This document shows, one piece after another, positions 1-8,244 of a stretch of 47,817 nucleotides of DNA. The first letter of the stretch is position 1; the number at the start of each line of letters is the position of its first letter. The stretch is from an uncultured Bacteroidales bacterium (GTDB lineage Bacteria > Bacteroidota > Bacteroidia > Bacteroidales > Muribaculaceae). Under the pieces are notes generated by a model. It was not told the origin of the DNA. It searched no databases and saw only the letters and a list, made by a program, of their open reading frames with translations. Location: contig CAJLWO010000015.1 in NCBI GenBank assembly GCA_905210435.1, forward strand, positions 1 through 47,817, in the 5' to 3' direction. The position numbers and the translations under genes are program-made.

Positions 1-69
1 GCTGGCTCTGTATTCGAGCCACAGGTATGCGAGTCCTACGGCCGTACCGATTGTCTCCAGATAGTTCAT
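1..69 (-). CDS. pnuC: PnuC-type nicotinamide riboside transporter, N-terminal fragment
   Basis: The first 23 codons of a leftward gene are visible and the rest lies outside the window. The peptide begins MNYLETIGTAVGLAYLWLEY, which matches the start of Bacteroidales PnuC proteins, where the first membrane helix carries a GLxYLxLEY pattern. PnuC proteins are inner-membrane facilitators that take up nicotinamide riboside or related vitamins; the substrate cannot be judged from this fragment. A TATCTTTG box on the minus strand at 95-102 lies a suitable distance upstream. Identification rests on a short N-terminus, so another small membrane protein is possible, but the similarity is characteristic. 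Confidence 0.7.
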   Translation of the reverse strand, partial: MNYLETIGTAVGLAYLWLEYRAS

Positions 70-94
70 GCCGGGTACGGGGTTGTCCGGAGTA

Positions 95-102
95 CAAAGA
101 TA
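95..102 (-). promoter_or_regulatory. -7 box of the pnuC promoter
   Basis: The minus strand reads TATCTTTG, an exact match to the Bacteroidetes -7 consensus TAnnTTTG, 25 bases upstream of the pnuC start. No clear TTTG is seen at the usual -33 distance. Confidence 0.5.
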
Positions 103-222
103 ATCATCTTCCGCGGGCCTTCGCAGCCGCGGCGGCTCTTTGTTCGGACAGGTTGCCTGCCGGTGCGGATACGCGCCGGGTGTCGGTTTGAAATGTGCTT
201 TCGGATTTCGTCGAATATATTA

Positions 223-230
223 TATCTTTG
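223..230 (+). promoter_or_regulatory. -7 box of the carboxynorspermidine dehydrogenase promoter
   Basis: TATCTTTG matches TAnnTTTG. Transcription would begin near 237 and give a leader of about 55 bases. This location decides the start codon of the next gene, because any start upstream of 230 would not be on the message. The -33 element is degenerate. Confidence 0.6.
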
Positions 231-292
231 TCAGACGGCAGACAGGTGTGCCGCACAGGATTGAATTGTCCAATCAATTAAATAACTTAGCA

Positions 293-1498
293 ATGAGCAA
301 GGTACTGATAATCGGAGCCGGCGGTGTGGGAACCGTGGTGGCGCACAAGGTGGCGGCCAGTCCGGTGTTTACGGAAATCATGTTGGCGAGCCGTACCAAG
401 AGCAAGGCCGACGACATAGCCGCCGCGGTGGGCGGAGGAAGGATTAAGACGGCCCGGGTGGATGCCGACAGCGTCGAGGAGCTGACGGCGCTGATGCGGG
501 CTTTCCGGCCGGATATCGTCATCAACGTGGCGCTTCCCTACCAGGACCTTACCATCATGGAGGCCTGTCTCAAATGCGGCGTCAACTATCTCGACACCGC
601 CAACTACGAGCCTAAGGATGAGGCGCATTTCGAATATTCATGGCAGTGGGCCTACCGCGAGCGCTTTGAGAAAGCCGGCCTGACCGCCATACTCGGCTGC
701 GGTTTCGACCCCGGAGTATCGGCCATATTCACCGCCTATGCCGCAAAGCATTATTTCTCCGAGATGCAGTATCTCGACATCGTCGACTGCAACGCCGGGG
801 ACCACGGCAAGGCTTTCGCCACCAACTTCAATCCCGAAATCAACATCCGCGAAATCACCCAGAACGGACGCTACTGGCAGGACGGCAAATGGGTGACAAC
901 CGGTCCGCTCGAAATCCACGGCCAGCTGACCTATCCGCGCATCGGCCGGCGTGACTCATATCTTCTCTATCACGAAGAACTCGAGTCGCTCGTGCTCAAT
1001 TTCCCCACCATCAAGCGTGCGCGTTTCTGGATGACATTCGGCCAGGAATATCTGACCCACCTGCGCGTGATACAGAACATCGGCATGGCCCGCATCGACG
1101 AAGTCGACTACAACGGTGTCAAAATCGTGCCCCTGCAGTTCCTCAAGGCCGTGCTTCCCAACCCGCAGGACCTCGGCGAGAACTACCACGGCGAGACATC
1201 AATCGGCTGCCGCATATCCGGTCTCGACAAAGAGGGCAAGGAGTTGAAATACTACATCTTCAACAACTGCTCGCATGAGGCCGCCTACCGCGAGACAGGC
1301 ATGCAGGCCGTAAGCTACACCACCGGCGTGCCCGCCATGATCGGTGCCATGATGTTCCTTACCGGCAAATGGGTGAAGCCCGGCGTGCACAACGTCGAGG
1401 AATTCGATCCGGATCCGTTCATGGAGCAGCTTCCCGTGCAGGGTCTTCCCTGGGAGGAAATCATCGACGGCGACCTCGAAGTCGACCGTCTCGGCTAA
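293..1498 (+). CDS. Carboxynorspermidine dehydrogenase (saccharopine dehydrogenase family)
   Basis: This 401-residue cytoplasmic oxidoreductase begins MSKVLIIGAGGVGTVVAHKV, a Rossmann NAD(P)-binding glycine-rich motif. Later segments (LGCGFDPGVSAIFTAYA, then a C-terminal DxDPF region) are those of the Bacteroidales Lys1-like enzymes. In gut Bacteroidetes these act as carboxynorspermidine/carboxyspermidine dehydrogenase, condensing aspartate semialdehyde with a diamine in spermidine synthesis. That role is established for the family and inferred here; saccharopine dehydrogenase activity is the alternative. The start at 293 was chosen because the dinucleotide-binding motif begins there and the promoter box lies at 223-230; an in-frame extension to 140 would precede the promoter. 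No decarboxylase partner is in view. Confidence 0.85.
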   Translation: MSKVLIIGAGGVGTVVAHKVAASPVFTEIMLASRTKSKADDIAAAVGGGRIKTARVDADSVEELTALMRAFRPDIVINVALPYQDLTIMEACLKCGVNYLDTANYEPKDEAHFEYSWQWAYRERFEKAGLTAILGCGFDPGVSAIFTAYAAKHYFSEMQYLDIVDCNAGDHGKAFATNFNPEINIREITQNGRYWQDGKWVTTGPLEIHGQLTYPRIGRRDSYLLYHEELESLVLNFPTIKRARFWMTFGQEYLTHLRVIQNIGMARIDEVDYNGVKIVPLQFLKAVLPNPQDLGENYHGETSIGCRISGLDKEGKELKYYIFNNCSHEAAYRETGMQAVSYTTGVPAMIGAMMFLTGKWVKPGVHNVEEFDPDPFMEQLPVQGLPWEEIIDGDLEVDRLG

Positions 1499-1519
1499 TC
1501 CGAAAATACCGCAACAGTT

Positions 1520-1864
1520 ATGATACCTTTGAAGAAACCGTTGCCCGGCGCTCAGACTGCACCGCAACCTGAGTCCGGGCAGTTGGCGGAAACCGAACAA
1601 TCCCCCGTATCGGAAGCGTCACAGACGTCTCCCGCGACCGATCTCCCGGCGACCGTTTCCGAGGAGGCAGCTCCTGTCGCCGAAGTCAGGCCTGTCTCCT
1701 GCCCCACATCACGAAAGATGCTGGTGTGGATAGCCGGCATGTTGATTTTTATCGGACTCGCTGTCGGCCTGTACTTCCTTGTAGGTAATAAACACAACTA
1801 TTGGGAGGACGAGGCTGATGATGCCGATACTGAAGCAACCGAGACCTACTTCGAGGATTTTTAG
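1520..1864 (+). CDS. Small single-span membrane protein with acidic tail
   Basis: This 114-residue protein of unknown function has a Pro/Ala/Ser-rich N-terminal part (1-65), one membrane span (about 67-88), and a short tail full of Asp and Glu (95-114). Its N-terminus (MIPLKKPLPGAQTAPQP) closely resembles that of the next gene (MIPTKQRPVSGQPAAPQP), and both follow with one span and an acidic segment. It therefore looks like a paralogue of the next protein that lacks the TonB domain. The gene starts 21 bases after the preceding stop and probably belongs to the same transcript. It is expected to be inner-membrane anchored, with the acidic tail in the periplasm if it follows TonB topology. No enzymatic motif is visible. 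Confidence 0.65.
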   Translation: MIPLKKPLPGAQTAPQPESGQLAETEQSPVSEASQTSPATDLPATVSEEAAPVAEVRPVSCPTSRKMLVWIAGMLIFIGLAVGLYFLVGNKHNYWEDEADDADTEATETYFEDF

Positions 1865-1918
1865 CGATAAATCAAAAGGATATAATCTCTCTTCCGTAAC
1901 CTGTTAATATATTGCGAT

Positions 1919-2713
1919 ATGATACCTACCAAGCAACGACCCGTCTCAGGGCAACCCGCGGCACCGCAACCTCCGTGCATGCATGAACCTGACGAATCAT
2001 CCGTCCGCCCCTCGGGAGGCAACAGGTGGTGGATTTACGTCGCTGTGGCTGTCGGCGCAGCCGCTATAGCCGTCGCACTTGTGTTTTTCCTTAAAAAAGA
2101 CGATGGCTACCGTTCCGAAGAAGCCGCCGCGGAGGCAGTGGAGTATGCCGACGAAATGACCGAGGAGTTTGCGCCCGTAGAGGAGTGTGCCGAGGAGTAT
2201 GCTGACGCTGAAGAAGTGCTTGCAGAAGAAATCCTTATCATTGAAGATGAAGTTCCCGCCGCCGAAGCGGTTGCGGAAGAAGCCGTAGTAAGTGCCGAGG
2301 ATTTCGACCGCGGTACCGATGACCTGAATGTAGTGCGTACACACAGGGATGAAGTCGTTGTTCATGAAGAAGCACCGGCATCTGATGAGGACAAGACGTT
2401 TACCTCGGTAGAGCAGATGCCTCAGTTCCCAGGCGGAGAAGCCGCGCTGATGTCATGGGTAGCCAATCATATAAATTATCCGGCAACTGCTCAGGAAAAC
2501 GGTGTGCAGGGTAAGGTTGTCGTGCAGTTCGTAGTAAAGACGGACGGTTCGATAGGCGAAGTGAAAGTGGTCCGCAGCAAAGACCCCGACCTTGACAGGG
2601 AAGCGGTACGTGTAGTCAAGACTTTCCCCAATTTCACCCCCGGCAAGATGAACGGTCAGCCCGTCAACGTATGGTACACCCTCCCGGTAAGCTTCAAATT
2701 GCAAGGAAACTGA
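1919..2713 (+). CDS. TonB-family protein with acidic periplasmic linker
   Basis: This 264-residue protein has a cytoplasmic Pro-rich N-terminus, a membrane span at about 37-58, a long Glu/Ala-rich acidic linker (about 66-155), and a TonB C-terminal domain (about 165-262). The last is recognised by EQMPQFPGGEAALMSWV, INYPATAQENGVQGKVVVQF and the closing VWYTLPVSFKL. TonB proteins pass energy from the inner membrane to outer-membrane transporters. Here the linker is acidic rather than the usual Pro/Lys-rich type, so its partner or spacing may differ. No exbB/exbD lies nearby. The gene sits 54 bases after its shorter paralogue and is followed by a third tiny membrane protein gene. The fold assignment is firm; the partner is unknown. 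Confidence 0.85.
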   Translation: MIPTKQRPVSGQPAAPQPPCMHEPDESSVRPSGGNRWWIYVAVAVGAAAIAVALVFFLKKDDGYRSEEAAAEAVEYADEMTEEFAPVEECAEEYADAEEVLAEEILIIEDEVPAAEAVAEEAVVSAEDFDRGTDDLNVVRTHRDEVVVHEEAPASDEDKTFTSVEQMPQFPGGEAALMSWVANHINYPATAQENGVQGKVVVQFVVKTDGSIGEVKVVRSKDPDLDREAVRVVKTFPNFTPGKMNGQPVNVWYTLPVSFKLQGN

Positions 2714-2733
2714 CGAAATAAAATCCCGCTGAT

Positions 2734-2874
2734 ATGAAAAAATATCTCAACCGCAACATCCTGCTGGTGGCACTCGCCGCCCTCGCCGTGATAGCGGCCA
2801 TCGTAATCCGCGGCACCGAGCCGCAGACTGTCGATGAAATGGTGACATTGGATTTTGAACCCCTCGAACCCTGA
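2734..2874 (+). CDS. 46-residue single-span membrane peptide
   Basis: A short open frame starts with ATG 20 bases after the TonB-domain gene and encodes MKKYLNRNILLVALAALAVI followed by a short acidic tail ending EPLEP. It has a Lys/Arg start, one hydrophobic helix (about 8-25) and a negatively charged C-terminus. That is the same plan as its two upstream neighbours on a smaller scale. No family is recognised. Spacing and shared architecture support it as the last gene of the cluster, but it is short and could be a chance frame. Confidence 0.5.
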   Translation: MKKYLNRNILLVALAALAVIAAIVIRGTEPQTVDEMVTLDFEPLEP

Positions 2875-3202
2875 TACTTTTCCCTACCTATAGCCGACAT
2901 TACAAAATTTTACTTTCCGCGGTTACAAACCGCGGCTACTATGCCAACCGATTTGACAATCAGTGCGGTAGTAGTCGCGGTTTGTAACCGCGGAATGAAT
3001 AGTTTTCCAACAGCCTTATTTCCTTAAGAAATCCATGTAGTTACGTATGTCGGCTAATTTTTAACAGATACTTTTTAATAATTTAAAAAAAAACTTTGTT
3101 TAATAATCAATTTTTATCTATATTCGTTGAACTTATAATTGACCATGAAATCCGTTATAGAATACTGACAGACTGACTAACTGTTTACAACCACATAATC
3201 CT
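2875..3202. other. Intergenic stretch with a GTAG-foot inverted repeat and AT-rich leader
   Basis: The first third holds the inverted repeat listed separately at 2915-2995. The remainder, 3000-3202, is very AT-rich and must contain the promoter of the glycogen operon. No exact TAnnTTTG box with a -33 partner stands out. No coding frame of convincing quality is seen. Confidence 0.6.
2915..2995. repeat. REPIN-like inverted repeat, copy A (CCGCGGTT stem)
   Basis: Two 27-base arms (2915-2941 and 2969-2995) are near-perfect inverted copies. Each arm is itself a hairpin: CCGCGGTT, ACA, AACCGCGG. The GTAG/CTAC foot flanks each hairpin on the inner side, opposite to the other copies in this window. 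It lies just downstream of the small membrane protein cluster. Confidence 0.8.
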
Positions 3203-5149
3203 ATGAGTTATCTCAAATTTGACAAAAACCTGATGATTAATCTTGAGCAGTCGCTTCGCAAGGAGATGCTGCGTACCAACCGTGCCGGAGCGTATCATTG
3301 CTCCACGGTGGTAGGCTGCAACACCCGCAAGCAGCACGGTCTGCTCGTCATTCCGATGCCGGGACGCGAGGAGTATAGCCCTCATGTGCTGCTGTCGTCG
3401 CTCGACGAGACCGTGATACAGCACGGAGCGCCTTTTAATCTCGGGCTTCACCGTTACCGCGGCGGCATATACAGTCCCAACGGGCACAAGTATATACGCG
3501 AGTTTGACTGCGAGACAGTGCCACGCACCACCTACCGTGTGGGCGGCGTGATTCTGACAAAAGAAATGGTATTCATTTCGGAAGAAAACCGAATACTGAT
3601 ACGTTACACCCTCGTCGACGCACATTCCCCCACAACGCTGCAGTTCCGGCCGTTCCTGGCATTCCGCGAGGCCAACGAACTGTGTGTGGCCAACGGCAAT
3701 ATCAACGGCACCATGACGCCGGTGACCAACGGCGTGAGCTGTTCACTCTACAACGGTTATCCGCAGCTGTGCATGCAGCTGTCGAGAAAACCGGAATGGG
3801 TCGACGACCCTCACTGGTACAACGGCATCGAATACATAAAGGACCTCGAGAGGGGAGTGCCCTACTGCGAGGACCTCTATGTGCCCGGTTATTTCCAGGT
3901 CAATATCAAGAAAGGGGAGTCGATTATCTTCTCGGCCGGTATTTCCGAAATCAATCCGCGGCAGCTCGCCTCATTATATGAGAAAGAACTGGCATCGCGC
4001 ACGCGGCGCACGTCATTCTTCAACTGCCTGAAGAATGCCGCCAAGCAGTTCTATTTCAAGGAGGGCGACCGCCACTATATGCTGTCGGGCTACCCCTGGG
4101 GCACAATCATAGCGCGCAACACTCTGATGTCGCTCCCGGGCAATACCCTCGCCATCGACCACCGCAAGGACTTCGAGGAGATAATGGACACTATGGCCCA
4201 CGAGCTTACGCGCTATATGAACAGCGGCAAGCCGTCGGCCAAAATCCACGGCATCGACATGCCCGACATACCGCTGTGGGCCGTATGGACGGTGCAGCAA
4301 TACGCCAAGAGCGTATCCATGGCAGAGGCTTCGCAACGCTATGAGGCTCTTGTGACAAGGCTCCTCGATTTTATTCTCGACAACAATTATCCCAATCTCC
4401 GCGTCGATGAAAACGGACTCGTTGTGACCGACGGCCGCCGCAAGGCTGTGTCGTGGATGAATTCGGCTACCGACCGCGGCCCCGTGATACCCCGCTCGGG
4501 CTATCTGGTGGAATTCAACGCGCTGTGGTACAACGCGCTCATGTTCGGCGTGCAGATGCTTGAGGACAAGCCTGAGCTTACATCGGTATCCGACCGCTGG
4601 AAAGCTACCGCCGAGAAGATGAAGCAGCCGTTTATCGACATGTTCCTCAACGAGTCGGGTTATCTCTACGACTATGTCAACGGCTCTTTCGCCGACCCGT
4701 CGGTGCGTCCCAACATGGCGATTGCCATCGGACTGGACAACTCGCCCCTCGACCGTCGCCAGCGCAAAGGTGTGCTCGACGTTGTGACCCGCGAACTGCT
4801 CACACCCAAGGGACTCCGCACACTGTCGCCACGCAGCTACGGCTACCGTCCGACTTATGTCGGTAATCCCTACGAGCGCGAGATAACGATGCACAACGGC
4901 CCGGCGCGCCCGTGGCTCATCGGATTCTATGCCGATGCCTACCTGCGCGTGTTCGGCATGAGCGGCGTGTCATACATCGACCGCATGCTCATCGGCTTCG
5001 AGGACGAGATGACCAACGGCTGTATCGGTTCGCTGTCGCAGCTTTACGACGGCAACCCGCCCTACGACGGCCGCGGCGCCATATCCCACGCCACCAACGT
5101 AGCCGAAGTGCTGCGCACGCTCCGCACACTTAAACGACTGAACGCCTGA
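3203..5149 (+). CDS. Glycogen debranching enzyme (amylo-alpha-1,6-glucosidase, GH133-like)
   Basis: This 648-residue protein has the bacterial debranching enzyme layout. An N-terminal beta-rich domain (about 15-240, with RTNRAGAYHCSTVVGCNTRK and HGLLV) is followed by an (alpha/alpha)6-barrel catalytic domain (about 280-645, with YPWGTIIARNTLMSLPG, DGRRKAVSWMNSATDRG and HNGPARPWLIGFYADAYL). The family hydrolyses the alpha-1,6-linked glucose left at branch points during glycogen breakdown, in the cytoplasm. The gene is first of three, followed after 29 bases by a glycosyltransferase and then a GH57 enzyme; this order is standard in Bacteroidales glycogen metabolism. Length is normal for the family and no defect is visible. 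Confidence 0.92.
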   Translation: MSYLKFDKNLMINLEQSLRKEMLRTNRAGAYHCSTVVGCNTRKQHGLLVIPMPGREEYSPHVLLSSLDETVIQHGAPFNLGLHRYRGGIYSPNGHKYIREFDCETVPRTTYRVGGVILTKEMVFISEENRILIRYTLVDAHSPTTLQFRPFLAFREANELCVANGNINGTMTPVTNGVSCSLYNGYPQLCMQLSRKPEWVDDPHWYNGIEYIKDLERGVPYCEDLYVPGYFQVNIKKGESIIFSAGISEINPRQLASLYEKELASRTRRTSFFNCLKNAAKQFYFKEGDRHYMLSGYPWGTIIARNTLMSLPGNTLAIDHRKDFEEIMDTMAHELTRYMNSGKPSAKIHGIDMPDIPLWAVWTVQQYAKSVSMAEASQRYEALVTRLLDFILDNNYPNLRVDENGLVVTDGRRKAVSWMNSATDRGPVIPRSGYLVEFNALWYNALMFGVQMLEDKPELTSVSDRWKATAEKMKQPFIDMFLNESGYLYDYVNGSFADPSVRPNMAIAIGLDNSPLDRRQRKGVLDVVTRELLTPKGLRTLSPRSYGYRPTYVGNPYEREITMHNGPARPWLIGFYADAYLRVFGMSGVSYIDRMLIGFEDEMTNGCIGSLSQLYDGNPPYDGRGAISHATNVAEVLRTLRTLKRLNA

Positions 5150-5178
5150 CAACAACCCACTTAACATAATATCACATC

Positions 5179-6441
5179 ATGAAAGCATTAATGTTCGGGT
5201 GGGAATTTCCACCTCACATTTTAGGAGGCTTGGGCACTGCAAGCTACGGACTCACCAAAGGCATGTGGGAGTGCGGCGACATGGACATCACTTTCGTCAT
5301 CCCCAAACCTTACGGCGACGAGGACAAGAGCTTCGCAAAGATAATAGGTGCGTCGCAGGTGCCTGTGGCATGGCGCGACGTAAGCCGCGACTATGTGGAG
5401 AGCCGTATCGGCAAGGTCATGGACCCCGACGAGTATTTCCGACTCCGCGACAAAATATACGCCGACTTCAACTATATGCGCACCAACGACCTGGGCTGCA
5501 TAGAGTTCTCCGGCCGTTACCCCGACAATCTCCTCGAGGAAATCAACAATTACTCCATAATGGCGGGCGTGATAGCGCGTGCCGAGGATTTCGACATCAT
5601 TCATTCGCATGACTGGCTGACATATCCTGCCGGCATACATGCCAAGCAGGTGACGGGCAAGCCGCTCGTCATCCACGTCCACGCCACCGACTACGACCGT
5701 TCGCGCGGCAACGTCAACCCCACGGTGTTCGGCATCGAACGCGACGGCATGCTCCGCGCCGACCATATCATCACCGTGTCGGAGCTTACGCGCCGCACCG
5801 TGATTGACAAATACGGCATCGACCCGGCCAAAGTGACCACGGTGCACAATGCCGTGGTGCCCCTGAGCGAGGAGCTGCTCAATGTCGAAGTCAACCGCCC
5901 GAAGGAGAAGGTTGTCACCTTCCTCGGGCGCATCACCATGCAGAAAGGCCCCGAATACTTCGTCGAAACCGCAGCAAAGGTGCTCAAACTCGACCATAAC
6001 GTACGCTTCGTAATGGCCGGTTCGGGCGACATGATGGACAAGATGATTGACCTTGCCGCACGCCGCGGCATAGCCGACCACTTCCATTTCCCCGGTTTCC
6101 AGAAAGGGAAAGAGGTGTACCAGATGCTCAAGGCATCCGACGTGTACATGATGCCGTCGGTGTCGGAGCCGTTCGGCATATCGCCTCTCGAGGCGATGCA
6201 GATGGGCGTCCCCTCCATCATATCTAAGCAGTCGGGCTGCGCCGAAATCCTCCACAACGTCATCAAGACCGACTACTGGGATGTCGACGCGATGGCCGAC
6301 GCCGTCTACTCCATATGCAACTATCCCGCGATGTACAATCAGCTGCGCGAGGACGGTTTGGCCGAAGTGGCGCAGATTACCTGGGACAAGGCCGGACGCA
6401 AAGTCATCGACATCTACAACAAAGTGCTCGGCCGCACTTGA
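5179..6441 (+). CDS. Glycogen synthase-like glycosyltransferase (GT4/GT5-type fold)
   Basis: This 420-residue GT-B glycosyltransferase begins MKALMFGWEFPPHILGGLGT, where the GGLG loop is the nucleotide-sugar binding turn of starch/glycogen synthase-like enzymes. Later come HSHDWLTYPAGIHA, VIHVHATDYDRSRG, the FLGRITMQKGPEYF strand that opens the C-terminal domain, and the acid motif SEPFGISPLEAMQMG. Between the debranching enzyme and a GH57 enzyme it most likely builds alpha-glucan chains. The donor (UDP- or ADP-glucose) cannot be told from sequence. It is cytoplasmic. The next gene begins 142 bases downstream, and the gap contains an unusual double hairpin (6484-6522). Confidence 0.88.
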   Translation: MKALMFGWEFPPHILGGLGTASYGLTKGMWECGDMDITFVIPKPYGDEDKSFAKIIGASQVPVAWRDVSRDYVESRIGKVMDPDEYFRLRDKIYADFNYMRTNDLGCIEFSGRYPDNLLEEINNYSIMAGVIARAEDFDIIHSHDWLTYPAGIHAKQVTGKPLVIHVHATDYDRSRGNVNPTVFGIERDGMLRADHIITVSELTRRTVIDKYGIDPAKVTTVHNAVVPLSEELLNVEVNRPKEKVVTFLGRITMQKGPEYFVETAAKVLKLDHNVRFVMAGSGDMMDKMIDLAARRGIADHFHFPGFQKGKEVYQMLKASDVYMMPSVSEPFGISPLEAMQMGVPSIISKQSGCAEILHNVIKTDYWDVDAMADAVYSICNYPAMYNQLREDGLAEVAQITWDKAGRKVIDIYNKVLGRT

Positions 6442-6483
6442 CCCGCACCCTGAAACCGCCCCCAAAGAAGGTCATCAGCTGCC

Positions 6484-6522
6484 TTAATGTCCTTAAGGAC
6501 TTTAAGGACATTAAAGTCCTTA
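6484..6522 (+). repeat. Overlapping alternative hairpins between glycogen genes
   Basis: TTAATGTCCTTAA (6484-6496) pairs with TTAAGGACATTAA (6502-6514) in a perfect 13-bp stem with loop GGACT. A second stem, TAAGGACTTTA (6494-6504) with TAAAGTCCTTA (6512-6522), is also perfect over 11 bp and uses overlapping bases, so the two cannot form together. The GGACT loop is also complementary to AGTCC at 6515-6519. No T-run follows directly. Confidence 0.75.
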
Positions 6523-6583
6523 CAATAGCCCCCAAGGCCTTAAAAAGCTTTATTAATAACACCAACCAATACCAGATAAAGAT

Positions 6584-8077
6584 ATGAAAGCCATCTGCTT
6601 CTATTTCCAGATACATCAGCCGTTCCGTCTGAAACGCTACCGCTTTTTCGACATCGGCAACGACCACTACTATTACGATGACTTTGCCAACGACGACATA
6701 ATCACCCGTATAGCACATACATCATATATCCCCGCAGCCGAGTCGCTCCTGCGCATGATTGAGGAGAGCGGCCGCAAGTTCAAGTGTGCCATCTCGGTGT
6801 CGGGCGTGGCTCTCGAGCAGATTGAGGTATATGTGCCCGAACTGCTCGACATCCTGAAGAAACTCGTGTCGACAGGCTGTGTGGAAATCCTTGCCGAGAC
6901 CTACGCGCACTCGCTGTCGTCGCTCGCCGACCCCGAGGAATTCGCCAATCAGGTGAAGGTGCACGACGAGAAGGTGCATGAACTGTTCGGCGTGCATCCC
7001 AAGGTGTTGCGCAACACCGAGCTTATCTATTGCGACGACCTCGCCCCGCAGATACTCGCCATGGGCTACAAGGGGGTAATCACCGAAGGCGCCAAGCACA
7101 TACTCGGCTGGAAATCGCCCAACTACGTCTATGCCGCCGCTTCAGCGCCTAAACTGAAGATGCTGCTTAAAAACGACAAACTGTCCGACGACATTACTTT
7201 CCGTTTCTCCAATACCAACTGGAGCGAATATCCCCTTACCGCCGACAAATATATCGGATGGATTGCCGATACTCCGCAGGAGGAGCAGATATTCAACCTG
7301 TTCATGACGATGGAGACGTTCGGACAGTTGCAGAACCGCGAGTCGGGCATATTCCAGTTCCTGGAGGCGCTTCCCCGCTTCGCCGCCGAACGCGGCATCG
7401 AGTTCATCACACCGACCGAAGCCGTATCCAAAATCAAGGCTGTGGCCGAGCTGGGCGTGCCGTTCCCGATGTCGTGGGCCGATGAGGCGCGTGACACCTC
7501 GGCATGGCTTGGCAACCAGCTCCAGAAAGAGGCGTTCGACAAACTTTACTCGGTGTCGGAGCGCGTACGTCTGTGCGACGACCGCCGCCTGAAGCAGGAC
7601 TGGTACTATCTCCAGGCCTCCGACCACTTCTTCTATATGTCGACAAAGCATCAGGCCGACGGCGAAATACACTCGCTCTACTCCCCCTACGACTCGCCCT
7701 ATCAGGCGTTCACCAACTACATGAACGTGCTCGCCGACTTCATAGTGCGCGTGGAGGAGCAGTATCCCCTGTCGATTGAAAACGAGGAGCTCAACGCCCT
7801 CCTTACCACAATCCGCAACCAGGCACGCGAAATCGAAACGCTCAACAAGGAGGTAAGCTCCATGCGCCTCAACATAGAGCACTACAACGAGGAACACGTC
7901 CTCCGCGAAGGCAAGGAAAAAGCCCCGGCCAAGGATACAGCCGAAACACCCGCACCTAAAAAACGTACAAGGAAACCGAAAGCCGAGACTGATGTCCCTG
8001 CCATGGAGCAAAAAACTAAAAAAGCATCCAAACCCCGCGCCAAAAAGGCGGAACAGCCCTCTGAAAAGGAGAAATAA
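6584..8077 (+). CDS. GH57 alpha-glucan hydrolase/transferase with Lys-rich tail
   Basis: This 497-residue protein starts MKAICFYFQIHQPFRLKRYR, the His-Gln-Pro strand typical of glycoside hydrolase family 57. AETYAHSLSSL, RNTELIYCDDLAPQ and TMETFGQLQNRESGIF follow in the expected order. The family includes alpha-amylases, 4-alpha-glucanotransferases and branching enzymes; the exact reaction here is not determinable, but the operon points to glycogen processing in the cytoplasm. After the catalytic part there is a short helical segment (about 400-440), then a strongly basic Lys/Ala/Pro tail (about 447-497, with PKKRTRKPK and KPRAKK) that resembles low-complexity nucleic-acid or polyanion binding tails. 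Confidence 0.88.
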   Translation: MKAICFYFQIHQPFRLKRYRFFDIGNDHYYYDDFANDDIITRIAHTSYIPAAESLLRMIEESGRKFKCAISVSGVALEQIEVYVPELLDILKKLVSTGCVEILAETYAHSLSSLADPEEFANQVKVHDEKVHELFGVHPKVLRNTELIYCDDLAPQILAMGYKGVITEGAKHILGWKSPNYVYAAASAPKLKMLLKNDKLSDDITFRFSNTNWSEYPLTADKYIGWIADTPQEEQIFNLFMTMETFGQLQNRESGIFQFLEALPRFAAERGIEFITPTEAVSKIKAVAELGVPFPMSWADEARDTSAWLGNQLQKEAFDKLYSVSERVRLCDDRRLKQDWYYLQASDHFFYMSTKHQADGEIHSLYSPYDSPYQAFTNYMNVLADFIVRVEEQYPLSIENEELNALLTTIRNQAREIETLNKEVSSMRLNIEHYNEEHVLREGKEKAPAKDTAETPAPKKRTRKPKAETDVPAMEQKTKKASKPRAKKAEQPSEKEK

Positions 8078-8107
8078 TTCAAGCATCTGAAAATATGCTC
8101 ACAGCAT

Positions 8108-8149
8108 GAATGCGCATTGCCGCAATCCTTATTGCCGCGATGCGCATTC
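8108..8149 (+). terminator. Hairpin terminator after the glycogen operon
   Basis: Arms of 18 bases (8108-8125 and 8132-8149), beginning GAATGCGCAT and ending ATGCGCATTC, pair with a few mismatches. They are followed by a short T-rich stretch (CTTTAATT). The site lies 30 bases after the GH57 stop codon. Confidence 0.55.
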
Positions 8150-8223
8150 TTTAATTCAAGTCATTGTTAATTTTATTCCGTGCCGGATACCATTAAATAT
8201 CACAAAAGCATTCGATGGCTCGG

Positions 8224-8231
8224 TATGTTTG
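8224..8231 (+). promoter_or_regulatory. Possible -7 box of dinD
   Basis: TATGTTTG matches TAnnTTTG. If used, transcription starts just before the ATG at 8245, giving an almost leaderless message. That would rule out the in-frame ATG at 8215 as the start. No -33 element is evident. Confidence 0.35.
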
Positions 8232-8244
8232 TTTTTTGAAGAAG

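Noticed and set aside
70..139. Riboswitch upstream of pnuC
   Set aside because: PnuC-type genes can be riboswitch-controlled, but the distance from the -7 box to the start codon (25 bases) is too short for one.
140..292. In-frame N-terminal extension of the carboxynorspermidine dehydrogenase
   Set aside because: The extension precedes the TATCTTTG promoter box at 223-230 and has no family similarity; the Rossmann motif begins right at the ATG at 293.
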